A stretch of 64,000 nucleotides of DNA from Bilabrum cf. latius (taxonomy: Eukaryota; Bigyra: Bicosoecida; Bigyra; Bicosoecida): positions 434,001 through 498,000 of the forward strand of contig OZ237738.1 in the NCBI GenBank assembly GCA_965178125.1. The letters are read 5' to 3'. Each line of letters starts with the position of its first letter. The stretch's first letter is position 1. The notes beneath the pieces were generated by a model, which was not told where the DNA came from, did no database searches, and saw only the letters and a program-made list of their open reading frames with translations. The translations under genes were made by a program, and so were the position numbers. Shown here piece by piece: positions 13,201-25,400 of the stretch.

Positions 13201-14905
13201 GGCACCGATTGTCGAGCTCGAAGCGACGCGATCCGCCAGTCTTCTGTTGGACCAGATTCGCGCGTGCCCTTCACCTGTGTGCGCTGTATTGGATTCGGAT
13301 GGTGACGATCTACGCAACGGAATGCTTTCTAATGACAGTGGCCGTGTACAGCAAGAACTGCAGCGGCTAGTGTCGTTCAGTACGGCGCAAACCGAGAGCA
13401 ATGAATCGGCCACAAGTGCAAACCCTCGACCTGTGCTAGCAAGGCCTGTTGTGTTGAGTACGAGCGCCACAGAAGATATTTTAATAGATTCTGTCCGGTG
13501 TCTGAGAGAGGATGCGGAACGCAGCCACATGCCACGCTCACCTAGTGAGATCGTGCTGGCCGCGGATATTCACCTGAGTGCTCTGACAGGCTGCTCGCGA
13601 GATATAGCCGTCAGCGACACGGAAGACTGTGCTGGGGGGGGCATCGCGATTGTTGCGCGCACATTTGCAGCTGCTGATGCGATGCACATGCTATCCACCG
13701 GATCTTGCATTGGAGTCGACCGTTCCGTCTCAATTGGTGGAAGATTGTGCTAGGCAGCTGTCTCGAAGCAGCACGGAAGTGCAGGTCTTGGTATTGGTGC
13801 TAATTCGTAGCGGGCAGTACCAAATTTTCGCTCACAAGATCAAGCACAGACTTGTAGTTCTGTCTATCCCAATGACCAATCCCAACAATGGCTCGGGCTT
13901 GCCGATTTTGGACGGGATGGTTATGATGACGAGGGCGGTGTCGGCATATCACCCACCTCGTTGGAGTCTTTCCTGAGCTTTGCGTTACTTGGCACCCCGA
14001 CCGGCAGACTGGTGCAAGAAGTCAGCATTAGGGCATATCATCCTGTAGATCCACCAGCTGCGGTGCAGCGATGCCCATTGGTTACGACACGAGCCCACAA
14101 CGTGCTCCCAGCCAAGCCAACAAGCGGCACGGTCGAGATTATCTCCATGTTGGCCGAGGAGCGCGACTCAATCTCGCAACGCCAGCAGCTTACGCAGGCA
14201 GTGCCTAGTGATTTAGTCGGGCGAGTCCAGACCGCGTTTTTGGAGATTGGAGCATGGACAGCCGTAGGAGAGTACCAAGCATGGAGCAATCGCCCCCCTC
14301 GGCGCAAGCGCCGTTTGCGCGACCCGCCAGAGGTGGAGCTTCACATGCTGCCCGTGTCTTCTCAATCGATCCAGGCGCTCTTGTACGAGCTCGGTGTGAT
14401 CATATCATCAGAGCAGGCAACTGGCATGGTGTTGCAGATGCGGCGCGCGGGATTCTTGAAGCTGCAGGGTAACGACTTGGAAGGCCTGTGCCTGCGCTCT
14501 GCACCTCTCGCCGAGGAGGAGGCCTCGGGTGCAGCGTCTGGTGCGAGTGCCAGCAGGGGTCGCATTGGCAGATTGCGGCTGACCACCGGGCTGCGCAGAT
14601 TGCTAGTGACCGATGAGGGCAAGCAATCTCCAGCCGCAGGCGAAGCTCTTGCGGCGTAGCGGGCCCTTGAGGCAGAGTACAGGCAAGTAAGCGCAGGTGG
14701 AACTGCAGCTGCGTTGCCAGATCATCCTGGTGTGGCAGAATGGATCAGTCCATTTCACTTTGCGCAGTGGTACTCGATGGAGCACGCTGAAGCAGGGGGC
14801 AGGCCGCCCGGAGCAGGTGGTGTCTCCGGTGCCATGCTCGGAGTGTCCATGGCAATCGCAAAGGCCTTCCGGGGGAAAGCGCGAAAAGCGAGAGAGATTA
14901 GTTGA
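1253..14905 (+). CDS. Giant ~4,550-residue protein of unknown function with AP2-like and IQ-like segments
   Basis: One reading frame stays free of TGA and TAA for 13.65 kb and is interrupted only by about 39 TAG codons, read here as Gln. It ends at TGA 14903-14905. The first in-frame ATG after the upstream TGA is at 1253; ATG 1370 is an alternative start. I do not recognise the protein. The N-terminus (about residues 40-300) is Gln/Glu/Arg-rich and probably helical. Residues near 1117-1185 (4603-4810) end in YVGTFDSEAAALKAYSAAT, which resembles the second half of an AP2/ERF DNA-binding domain. Residues near 2206-2225 contain RLIRGFLARQRVR, an IQ-like calmodulin-binding pattern. Residues about 3100-3620 (10544-12124) are Cys-containing and beta-rich. 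The C-terminus is Gly/Ala/Arg-rich. Introns with lengths in multiples of three cannot be excluded. The stop lies only 53 bp from the convergent neighbour. Confidence 0.75.
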
Positions 14906-14958
14906 AATGATTTCTATGAAAGAATGAAAATAGTGATACATCCAATGATCTGATCAGC

Positions 14959-17900
14959 TCATTTCGTGGATATCCGTGAGACGAAGCTCCGCATCCGTGA
15001 TAATGCGTCATGAAGCCGGGATTTCGGAGCCGACAAGCAGAAGCGGACCCTTCCCGGGCACCCAAAGCCAGTTCCAGGCACCAATGCCAGTCCCGTCTCA
15101 TCCAAGAGCGCCTAGCAGAAGTCCACGTCCGTGGCGAGCGGTGTTCCGCCCGACGAATACTACCGTGCACCGATGCAACCTTCGATCGATGGCATGGCAT
15201 AGATGGCAGCGGTAGGAATAGCTTCTTCTTCGATGGACACACCACCACCAATGCCGCGAATCCCCTCGAGGAAAATCTGGCGCTTTCCATCGAGCTCTTC
15301 GTTGACTCTGTCCAAGTACTAGTCAGTCTCGGGCTGGAGGGCAGCAATGGCGGCCTCCTAGCCAATGCTAGAAGCGCACGAAGTGACGTCAGACTAGATC
15401 TTGCTGCACATCCGAACCACGTCTGCCGGACCCACCATAAAGCCGACGCGGAACCCGCACATAGCCCAGGCCTTGCTCACTCCGTTCAAGAGGACAACTC
15501 GGCCGCGGAGAGCGGGCAAAGAGAATAGTGAGCTCGCCGGCTCTGCGTGCTTGGAGACGAGCCTGTCGTATATCTCGTCAGCAATCACCACGATGTGCTC
15601 AAGCTCTGGTTCGCAAAGGCACCGAGCAAGCTCCTCGAGGTCTGCCTTGTCGTACTTGGTGCCAGTGGGGTTGCCTGGGTTGCAAAGGATGATGGCTCGA
15701 GTCCGCGACGATGCAGAGGCCCGCAGGCTTGCAGGCGTGATCCGGAAACCGTTCGAGGCTTCGGTAGCCACCTTGACGACGCGAAGGCCCGTGAGCCTCG
15801 GCATGGTCAAGAAGCTGGGCCACGCCGGAGTGGGCACGAGGATCTCGTCTGCGGTGTGGTCACGGTCTGAACCCACGGCAGACCCAGCGCCCGGTGCCAA
15901 GGCGCAGCACAGCTGGAAGAGGCACTGCTTGCTTCCGTTTGACACCAACACGTTCGACTTTGGATCCACTGGCACTCCATGTCGACGGTTTACGTACTTT
16001 GCTACGGCTTGCCGCAGCGTGATGGCGCCATGGGAACTGGTGTACCCGGTCTTGCCGTCCTTGAGCGCCTAGTGCGCGGCCTGCATGACAGATGCCGGCG
16101 GCTTCCAGTCAGGAGCACCCACCGCTAAACTCAGCACGTCTTTGCCAGCCTCCATCATCTCCACCGTCTTTGCGTGCAGCATCGTGGTCACGGGTGCCTC
16201 CACAGCACCAATGGTCGGGTTGAGGCTGTCGTAGCGCAGCTGGGGCGCGCACGGTATTTCATCCAGCGAGGCTGCCGGGGCAGCATGCGGCGCAGACGCA
16301 TCGCGTGACGAGTCTCCAGCCCCGGAGGAAGGACCGCTAGCGCCCCGTGAGGCAGCCACGTCGCTCCCAGCTGCTGTCCCATCGTCCTCTGCCGTGAGCT
16401 CTGATCTGATCTCATCGAGTGCATCCGCAAGCGCATCCAGCTGCCTCCGGCTGCTCTTGTTGTGCTTGTACAGGGCCAAGAATAGGTCGAAGGAATCCTT
16501 GCAAGTGTTCTCGACCAGCTGCAGCAGGGCCTCGAATCCCTTGGTGGCGATCTCACACTGCGACAGCCGTAACCTGTGCAGGACCCTGCCCGTCAAGTGG
16601 GTCACAAACTGCGTGCCCGCGGCGAGCTCGTCATGCTTCTCCGCATTCATGGCTACCATGGAGCAGCCTTGATCGCGGAAGAGGCCCAGCGCGAACTCCA
16701 ACCGGGCCTGCGCTGCCGGCTCCTGCCGGGTTCTTCCTACCTCGTACACCATGGGCAACCCAGCCCAGCCGTGCTTTCCGCTCTCTGGGCCGAACATTGG
16801 GTGCGTCAGGAGGATGTCCGCAGACGCCGGAACATTGGCAGTGTCCAAAAGCAGATCTTTTGGGTGCTGCTTCACGCTGAGCACGTCTACGATCAGCTTG
16901 CCCTCCAGCTGTTCCTTCGGCAGCCTCCGTAGCACCGACGCAAAGCTGAGTATGCTCGTGGCAAGAAACACAATGTCCGGGGAATGAGAGAAGAACTCGC
17001 GCAACCCAAGAGCAAAGGTGGCTCCCATCGCCTCGGCTTGCGCGGTGTAGTCGCCCCTGCTGGTTGCAACAACCTGCAACGGCTTGCCGGCCTGCTTTGC
17101 ATGCTTCAAGAACCCTTGCGCGAGGAATTGACCGAACACGCCGAAGCCGATGATGCCCACCTTGTACGGCCTGCCCGCTGATGCCGCTCCCCCACGGCTC
17201 TGCAGCGCCGCTCCGTTTGATACCATAGAACCCTTAGATTTGTCAACTGATTCATCGGTACCTGCAGCTGCACCACAACTCCCTGCACCGTCAGCCGGAC
17301 CATCAGCTGCATCACTGCTTGCATCAGCTGACGCCGAACGAGCCGCAGCCTGAACCGACTCGACCGCTCCAGCTGCTACCACGTCAGCACCCTTGGACTC
17401 GGACGCTGCATACGACCCCAGCACCCTGACAAAACTGGCAATCTCGCCCAGATGGTCCACAGCTTTGACCATGCGAGGGTCGTGCCGGTGCGCGGCGACG
17501 TCAAGGAAGAACATGTACTCGATGAGGGAGCCCTCGGCGTCGGTCGCCGTCGAGCCTACAGGTGAGGGTGCAGACGACGGCTTGCTCGAGCTGCTGCCGG
17601 TGCCTTGCCCCGGGGAGCCTGGCGGTCCGGCCTGCCCCGAGGGTTGAGCGAACCGCTTCAGTGCGGTCGGATCGTAGTGCACGCCGGGCGTGGCGGGGCG
17701 CGATTCGAGCTTCGTTAGGTCGATGTCACGGAGAGAAAAAACACTGAGGGCTTTGAATAGAGCCCCTGGGACGTTGCTTCTCGGTGCAAACACCATGGAG
17801 GTCCTCCACCGCACGCCCTCTGGCGCTTCCGGCACGATTGCGGCGATTGGGATCTTTGTTGGGACCGATGGGGCCCTCGATACGAGCAGGAAGCGGGTCG

Positions 17901-18450
17901 TGTTCCCCTTCGCGTCTTCGATTCCGGATGCAAGCACTTCTAACCCATAGCGAGTGGCAGCTCCAGCGCTCGCGACGGCTGCTACGTTGAGAGTATCTCC
18001 TGATGTGGCTCTCTCTGCGACATCTGCGGCAGCTCCTGCCGTGTCGTAGAACTCCCTGGCATCGATCGCGCGAGAACGTAGCCAATTCTAGCACTATGCA
18101 AGGGCTTGTGGATGAGATTGCGCGACCTTGATGTCCTTGAGCGTCGTTCCTGAGGGGGCCAGAAGGCAGTGCTTGACATGAAATCTGTGCTCCGCGACTA
18201 TCTCGACGTCGTCGTACCGCACCAGAAGATCGTAGTTAGCATGAATGGAACCGCCTAGATTATTTTCAATCGGAAGCAAAGCAGCATCGACCCGGCGCTC
18301 TCGAATGGCCTAGAAGCAGCTGCTGAAGGAGCTCAAGGGCACCGGGTGCAGCGCGATCCCAGAGACGCGAGATACGCTCGAACCGAGCTCTTGAACGGCT
18401 CCCTCTGAGTATGCCCCTGGAATGCCTTGGTAAGCGACTCTAATTGCCAT
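14959..18450 (-). CDS. Prephenate/arogenate dehydratase-ACT-TyrA dehydrogenase-aminotransferase fusion
   Basis: A single 1,163-residue protein carries the terminal Phe/Tyr pathway. Residues 1-175 are prephenate (or arogenate) dehydratase: VAYQGIPGAYSEGA, LLPIENNLGGSIHANYDLL and SHPQALAQC. Residues about 205-345 are an ACT regulatory domain, split by a Pro/Gly/Ser insert. Residues about 425-690 are a plant-type TyrA dehydrogenase: GIIGFGVFGQFLAQG, DVLSVKQHP and THPMFGPESGKHGW. Residues about 750-1163 are a class I PLP aminotransferase: NPGNPTG, DEIYD, NGVSKAWAMCGFRVGF (PLP lysine in SKAW) and VPGTGFGCPGRVRF. Nine in-frame TAGs are read as Gln, several at invariant Gln positions (18094-18096, 15394-15396, 15358-15360). 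Start ATG is 18448-18450 and stop TGA 14959-14961. No intron is needed. The ACT domain implies allosteric control, probably by Phe (inference). Whether prephenate or arogenate is used cannot be decided by eye. Confidence 0.94.
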
Positions 18451-18566
18451 GGCTGCCGCCCAGTGTTGTCTTTTCGAGCATTGCAGAACAGTCGCAAACG
18501 GGTCGTCCGGAGTCTGGAGCAGCCGTCGTAAAATCGCTTCATTACGCGCACACTAGCAGCCAGAAA
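18451..18566. promoter_or_regulatory. Divergent promoter region between the PDT-TyrA-aminotransferase fusion and the chitobiase gene
   Basis: These 116 bp separate the two divergent start codons and must hold both core promoters and 5' leaders. I see no clear TATA box or repeated motif. Confidence 0.45.
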
Positions 18567-19721
18567 ATGATTTCGCCTATGCTTGCTAGCGTTGTACTCT
18601 TCAGCACTGTAACATTGTCCCAGGAGGTACCGTGCACGTGCAAGGATCAGGACCTGTGCAAACCTCTCAATGCGCCAGTCTTGCAAGACAAGGAGTTTTA
18701 TGGCTTTTTGCTGAGCCCTGACACGTGGCCGACGTACAATTTCTCGGTATTGACGACAGCATGCATTGCTGGGATTCACAATTTCAATTCTGACATGGTT
18801 TGCGAAGCCCACAAGAATGGAGCCCGCGTGACAGCAATCACTACTGGGTTTCCCAAGGAGCAGCTTGCAAACGCGAGCTTCCGATAGGATTGGGTTCAGG
18901 AAAACATCGACATGATGCAGCAGTATCGGCTGGATGGACTGAATCTCGACTTTGAGGACTGGGTGAAGGATCCCGGCCTGGTTGCCGGCTTGTCCTCGCT
19001 TGTCAAAGAGCTCAATGCTGCGATCAAGACGGTTTCCAAGACGTTGCAGTTCACCGTGGATGTGGCTTGGAGCCCAAATGGAATCGACGAGCGCGACTAC
19101 GACTACAAGACGATCGCGGACAACTCAGACGGGATCTTTGTTATGGCTTACGACGAGAGGAGCCAGGTGATGGCCAAGGACTGCCTGGCAGGCGCGAATT
19201 CTCCGCTTGCCAACGCAGAGGCTGGCCTGGCCAACTTCTCGGCCCTACCAGTTCCCACCTCCAAGATGATCCTGGGCATGCCGTGGTACGGATACCGTTA
19301 CGAGTGCCTGCCGGGCACCGCAGAAGACGCGGTGTCGTGCCCCATCGCGCGCACCAGCTGGCGCAACGCGACGTGTTCGGACGCAGTGGGAAGCGAACAC
19401 AACCACTACGAGATCCTCGGGTGGCTCAACGGTGGAGCCTACGTCACGAAGCCGCTGGTGTACAACGAGACGGTCTAGGCGCCGTACTTCAACTTCCTGA
19501 CTGGGACCCCTTCCAACTCCACGGTGCACCAGGTCTGGTTCGATGATCCCAGGAGCCTCGCCGCCAAGAGAGACCTGGCTGCTAAGCTGGGGCTGGCGGG
19601 AACTGGCGTGTGGAACCTCGACGCGATCACGAGCAGCCAGGGGGACCCCGCCCAAGCCATGCGGGACTCCATGTACGCCGCCACGTCCATCTGCTCGCCC
19701 GCGTCGGGCGGCTGCAAGTGA
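18567..19721 (+). CDS. GH18 di-N-acetylchitobiase-like secreted glycosidase
   Basis: This 384-residue glycoside hydrolase family 18 protein resembles lysosomal di-N-acetylchitobiase, which trims chitobiose cores of N-glycans or chitin oligosaccharides. ATG 18567 starts a signal peptide (MISPMLASVVLFSTVTLSQ), followed by CTCKDQDLC near the mature N-terminus. The catalytic motif DGLNLDFED (residues about 123-131) fits the family DGxxxDxE pattern, with Glu as acid/base. MILGMPWYGYRYECLPG and HQVWFDDPRSLAAK are typical of chitobiases. Several N-glycosylation sequons are visible. Two in-frame TAGs (18885-18887, 19476-19478) are read as Gln; the second sits in VQAPYFNF, which aligns with the family. 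The stop is TGA. A lysosomal/vacuolar or secreted location is inferred from the signal peptide. Confidence 0.9.
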
Positions 19722-19860
19722 CTTGCTTGGGCGTAGAGCTCCGACTTTGCGTGTGGTGAATGCGTTGCTTGTGTTTGGGACGGTGGTGCGCGTACGACTG
19801 CTAAGACTACCATTTACTATCTCCATTTTTAGTGCAATCGTATCATATCATACTTATTAC

Positions 19861-21709
19861 TCAAGCCCTTGCCTGCTCCTGCTGGGCCTCTTCGGCGGGG
19901 GGAACCACACCCATGACGGAGTCCACGTCATCGGAAGCGTAGTCGCCGATCAGCTTCAGGTCGTAGTTGTCCACCAGCGCACCCAGCAGCCCAGGCGTGA
20001 TAAAGGCGGGGGGGCGGGGGCCGATCCGGATGCCCTTGAGTCCCAGATGCAGCAGGGAAAGCAGCACGGCCACGGCCTTCTGCTCGAACCACGAGAGCAC
20101 GATGCTCAGAGGCAGGTCCGTCACGGGCACTCCCAGCTTCTTGGAAAGCTCGGCGGCGACTGCGATGGCAGAGTACGTGTCGTTGCACTGTCCCACGTCG
20201 AGCAGCCTGGGGATCTGGGTGTTAGGAACCACACCGTAGTCCTTCTTGTTGATCACGCGGAACTTGCCGCATCCCAGAGTCATCATGAGGCTCTCGTCGG
20301 GCAGCTCGCTCGCCAGGTCGGTGTAGTAGCTGCGCGCGTTCTCAGTGCCGTCGCAGCCCCCGATGATGACGATCCGCTTCAAGTCCCCGGCCTTGGCGGC
20401 ATCAATCACGGCATCGGTGGCGCCAATGAGCGCCTCCCGGCCGAAGCCAGCCAGAGTCGTCTGCGGCTCCTCGGTGGTCTGGAAGCCAGGCTGGTTGAGC
20501 GCAGCCTTGATGGCCGGGGTGAAATCGCCGTCAGCGATGTGGGCGGTGCCGTGGTACCCCACCTCGTTCGTCGTGAAGATGCGCTCCTCGTACGCCGGCT
20601 TGGGCCTCATCAGGCAGTTCGTGGTCATCACGATGCTGCCGGGGAAGTTGCGGAAATCAAAGTGCTGCAGGGACCACTGGCCGCCGTAGTGGCCGACCAG
20701 GTGCTTGTACTTCTTCAGTCCGGGGTAGGTGTGCGCGGGCCTGCGAAACATGGCAGAAAGAGGTGAGGGTGGGAGCCAACGAACGTGTCCAGCAGCATGG
20801 GAAATCTAGGCTGGTTTTGTTCAAAGAAACCCAAATGAGAGGGATTTCTCAGAGCTTGTCGCGTGTCTCTCACATCATCTCTCCGTGCGTGTAGACGTTC
20901 ACGCCGGTGCCCTCGGTCTGCTTGAGGATTGCCTCGAGATCGCGCATGTCGTGGCCGGAAACGAGGAGACACTTGCCCTCGGTGGCAGCCATGTTGATCT
21001 GGGTGGGCTCCGGGGCTCCAAACTGCTCGTTGTGCCCTGCATCCAGCAGCTTCATCGCCGTCAGGTTGGCCTCACCGACGGCCAGGGACAGCTGCACGCC
21101 GTCCATCATGGTCTTGCCCTTGCCGCCGTAGGCCAGCTCTGAGAGCACCCGGTGCACCTCGGAGAACAGATCGGCGCTCTCCTCATGCAGCTCCAGCGCG
21201 TGCGTCCCGTAGGCGCCCACGCCCCTGAGACCGTAGAGGGCCAGCTCATACGCAGCGAAAGCGTCCGCGTCCTCCACGGCGGCCTGTCGCGCGTCCACAC
21301 CAAAGGTACCGAATCCGATCGCGGACAGTGCTTCTGCGTCCGCGTGGGGCGCCACCTGGATGGAGGCGGGGCCGGGGACGCCCTCGGCCGGTGGCTGGAA
21401 CCCCGAGTCCATGGCGAGCTGACGCACGGACTCGGAGACCTCGCTCATCTCTGCTGCCAGCTGCACGAAGCGATCTTCGTCAAAGTTCACGTTGGTAACT
21501 GTGGAGAACAGCGCCCGGAACGTCATTTCATTGACGGAGTGCGGGACTTCGGCTCCCTGGGCGCGAGCAACAGTGGCCCAGTACCCAACACCCATGGCCT
21601 GTGCGGTAACCAGGTCTTGCAGCCCAGACACAAGAGCACTCTTGCCGCACACGCCCTTGACGTGGCATCCAGCATTGGCAAGGGTCTGTTCGCATTGGAA
21701 GCAACTCAT
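19861..21709 (-). CDS. hcp: Hybrid cluster protein (hydroxylamine reductase-like), two exons
   Basis: This 571-residue hybrid cluster protein family member is an Fe-S enzyme linked to NO and hydroxylamine reduction. Exons are 20874-21709 and 19861-20740, joined across a 133-bp GTGAGA...CAG intron. The N-terminal cluster motif is Cys-x2-Cys-x8-Cys-x5-Cys (CFQCEQTLANAGCHVKGVC), the spacing of the short-form enzymes. Hybrid-cluster ligands are all visible: THGEMM, TTNC, IIGGCDG, TLGCGKF, VGQCNDTYS and SWFEQKA. The last contains the Glu and Lys expected near the cluster. The start is the ATG just before SCFQC. The stop is TGA at 19861-19863, and there is no in-frame TAG. No targeting peptide is evident, so a cytosolic location is likely. 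In eukaryotes the family is patchy and mostly found in anaerobes or algae. Confidence 0.95.
20741..20873 (-). other. Spliceosomal intron in the hybrid cluster protein gene (133 bp)
   Basis: The donor is AT|GTGAGA and the acceptor TTTCGCAG|G. Splicing joins GEM to MPAHTYPGLKKYKHL, restoring the uninterrupted family sequence and removing an in-frame TGA at 20870-20872. Confidence 0.92.
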
Positions 21710-22401
21710 CTTGTTGTCAGACACTGCGAAGTGGAGTGGAAAAATGGACCGCGGTCAAGTTGAGTCCATTTCCAGCGAACATGCGCAACAAAGACTAGTT
21801 CAAGCCACGACAAGCGCACACAAAGACTAAATTAATTGTTTTATACCAGTTTATGGGATTTGTACGGATCAAAAGGGTTCTTGTGGGGCAATCCACACCC
21901 ATCGACAAGCCAATCAGGAGCGAATCACGGCACCTCCCTCCCGATTCACACGAGCTGTCACGTCACCAAAGCCATCCAACACGCACAATCAGTAAGATCA
22001 TGCGTATTATACATATTTGAATAGCATTGTTCAGTTGAAACGTGGAAATGAACAAGCATTGAAGCTGTAATGGGGAAAGCTCTCACCAGCGGTGGATCGC
22101 AAGAAGCGCCTCGCTCCTGCGCGAAGCACAGATGTTTTGGTCCCTCCCACGCGTGATGTCAAAGTTGACATTCGCATAATAGCCTTTGAAGCTCTAGTGG
22201 TGGCAGACAACATAGTTACGGCCAGTTACAATCAGTTGAGAATGTGATGTCTGAGTGACCTGCCCGACGCGCCGACAAGTTCCGATTCTGGAAACTTCAC
22301 ACCACAAAATCTGAGAATTACTCCGAACTGCTCCGATCCTACCAAGAACAAGTCTTAATCTCATAGAAATAAAGGATTCCGTGTTCTTGTCTGAATACAG
22401 C
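21710..22401. other. Intergenic region between hybrid cluster protein and giant coiled-coil genes
   Basis: About 690 bp separate two minus-strand genes. They hold the 3' flank of the coiled-coil gene and the promoter of the hybrid cluster protein gene. The DNA is less GC-rich than the flanking coding sequence. I find no convincing gene, tRNA or repeat. Confidence 0.5.
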
Positions 22402-25400
22402 TCACCACCCATCATCTGATTTATCTTCGAAATCTCCCCCATCGTCACTGTCCTGCGGCCCCGCCACACCGCCGAAGGATTCAGCAGTCGAATTGAGACC
22501 ACCAGCATCAGGGAATCCTGCAGCCGCCAGCGAGTCGTCGTCATAGAGAGCATCGGCTCCCTCGGGTACACCACCGTCCGCCCCATCCGCCGCCGTGCCC
22601 TCCCCCGCTCCCCCAGACCAAGAGCCCGAACCCGCGCCCTGCTCACGCGGGTCGGCCGCCTGCCCACGTGCATCCGACTGATCCTGCGATTCATCGCCTG
22701 GACCACCGGCGCGACCCGGGGTTTGATATGCCTCGGATGTTTCAAAGCTCGTGCCACCAGCTCCACTGGCAGCTGCGGCGGCCGCGGCAACGTCCTCCTC
22801 CTTAGCAGTGAACGACATCGGCCCGGCGGTTGGGGGGGCTCCTCTCACAGCCATCCCGCCGTACCCAGCATCCTCCTCTTCACCGTCTTCCTCATCCTCG
22901 TCCTGCTGGTCCAGCCCAGCCTCCTTGGCGATCTCCCCGCCTTCCTCCTGAAGCAGCCGCTGGGCCGCCATAGCCTCCTTCTGGGACTCTGTAGTTGTCT
23001 GGTCCGCATACCTTGACATGGGCTTCCGTCGGCGACCCTTGCTCTTGGCCCGGCCGTTGCTTCCGCCAGCAGGCGGCATGGACAGACCCAGTGCCACGGT
23101 CGGAGGAGGCTTGCTGGCGTCAAGTTTGGAAGCAGCCTCGGCCTCTTTCGCCGCCTACTCATCCTCCTGCTGGTCCGACCCGGTCACAAACGCAGACAAT
23201 GATCCGAAGAGGCCACGTTGCTTTCGCTTGGCCTCCCGCTCCTCCGCAGCCGCACGCTTACGCTCCTGCTATCGCTTCAGGGCGGCCTCTCTGGCTCGGT
23301 TCGTGGCCAGCGCGCGCTTGCCCTTGGCCCCTTTGCCACGCTTTCGGGCTAGTGTGGTCGGATTGACAAAGCTGAAAGCGGCAGGAGCTGGAGGGCCAGC
23401 CTCGTCACCGTCTTTGCTCGATTCGGCATTGCTGCCGTCTTCGGTTGAAGCCGATTCCGGATTTTGATCGGGAAGACTTGGGGTCTTATCATCTGGGCGC
23501 TCCTCATGCACGCCTTCGCCGCTGTCTGCGCTGTCCTTCTCAGCTGGCTCAGGGGTAGTCGTGCTGTGGTGGTCCTCATGCTCGCCCAGGGCCGAGTGCA
23601 CGGCGGGCGAAGCGCCACTTGCCGGCGCGGCTGCAGGAGCTTCCATCTGTTCCACAGCACTTTCACCTCCTGGGGTCTGCTCAGCAGTAGGAGCAGCGAG
23701 CTCTGACACAGCTGCGGGAGGGCCGTCGTTAGGAGCTGTCGTACCTTCTCCTGCAATAGCTGGCGGCTCCATCACCGGCTGATCGCTCGCTCTGGCATTA
23801 GCTGTGACGATAGAGCCGCCCGCGGAGCTGCCGCCCGCTGCCTGCTCAGCCGCCTGATCTGCCGCGACTGGTCGGCCATCACCCGGTGGACTGTCGACCG
23901 GGGTGCTGAGCTGGTCGACGGTGACCTGAGCCTCGGCCGCCCCACTGCCGTCTGTTTCAGACGGAGGCTGCGCTGGCGCTTCAATCAGGTTCCCAGCCTC
24001 GTCCATGACGCCGCACTACCGCCCCATGGCCACGTAGTAATCAAGATCATGTGCCACAGCGTCTGGTTGGAAAACGTATTTTCCACCATCGACAATCCGA
24101 AGCCCCGGGTACCACAAGGTGAGCGTCGAATTGCCATCGTCACCTTCGTACCAGTAGCCTTCTGGTGCTCTTGTGTACCTGTCGGGATCTTGCTAGTACA
24201 GCTTGCAGTACAGAGGTGCAATGATGTCTACAAGCCGTTCATGCTCAGGAAGTACGCCTGCGACGCATGAGATTGTGGCGGAAGCCGCCGAAATTGCACC
24301 CGACTGTGCGTTGGCATCGGTTGCTTGGCCTTGCTGGGCACTCGCATAGCCGACTTCAACCGATGCACCGGGTTCTGCCCCATCGTTCTCTCCACTATCT
24401 TCGGTGCCAGCATCGTCTGGCTGACCTTTGCCAGACAGTGGGGGCTCTTGGTCCTGTTTGGCAGCTGCAAACGCGCTCTCATCACTGGCTTCACTACCTT
24501 TCTGCTCCGCAGCCGCAGCCCGCGGGGACTGCTGATCGCTGGGAGTGTTGCCAGAAGCTGTTGAACCAGTAGCCCCGTCTCCTGAGTTCTTGATATCGTC
24601 AGTTGGGTCTCCTTCCGCCTAACTAGACACGTCTACCTGATGCTCTACAACGGAGTCATCGTCGGTCTCGGGTGCCTCCTCGCCTTGCCCACTGCCCGTA
24701 CCAGTCTCGTTCAATGCAGCAGCCACCGCCTCGGCAGATTCTTCTTTAGGCTATACTGAGGCACCAGCACCAGCACCAGCACCAGCACCGGGACCAGCAC
24801 CAGCACCAGCACCAGCACCAGCACCAGCACCAGCATCATCGCCTTGCTTGTCGTCCGCCTATCCACTGCTCGGGTCCAGCATGCCCATCATGAGGGCACT
24901 CCCAGTCACAACCTTAGGAGTGGCATCCACGGAAGCCTGCCTCACCCTCAACGGGGACGGTGCATCTTCGTCCCCGCCAATCTGGAGCTTGCGGGGTGAT
25001 GCCTTCGACTCGCTGTCCGCGCCCGTGCTGGCTCCAGAGCTCGTCCCGCTGGTATCAGCGGCAGCCCCCGAAGCTGCCGTGGTGCCCGACTCGTCCTGCT
25101 GGCCTGCCTCGGTCGAGTTATTCACGGCGTCGCTTTCATCACCACTGCTACCGCTCGTGTCGCCGTCGTCGCCGCCCGAATCCTCGTCGTCGCTTGAGGA
25201 AGACAGCACATTCTCGTCATCGTCCAAAACCCCCTTGTCCTCCTCGTCCGACTCATCACCTGTGACGGGGGCCTCCTTTGCTGGATCAGGCTTAGATGCA
25301 GCTAGCTTGGCGGGACTCTCTCCCTGCCCTTGCTCTTGTGTGTGGACTAGACCAGCTGCGGCTCCGACTGAGCTTGAGACGTCTGAGTCCTCGGCTGGAG

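Noticed and set aside
19861-21709. Bacterial contamination as the source of the hybrid cluster protein gene
   Set aside because: A spliceosomal intron with clean borders interrupts it and it is flanked by typical eukaryotic genes.
21710-22401. Suppressor-type tRNA-Gln(CUA) in the window
   Set aside because: I scanned the longer intergenic regions by eye and found no cloverleaf; it is presumably elsewhere in the genome.
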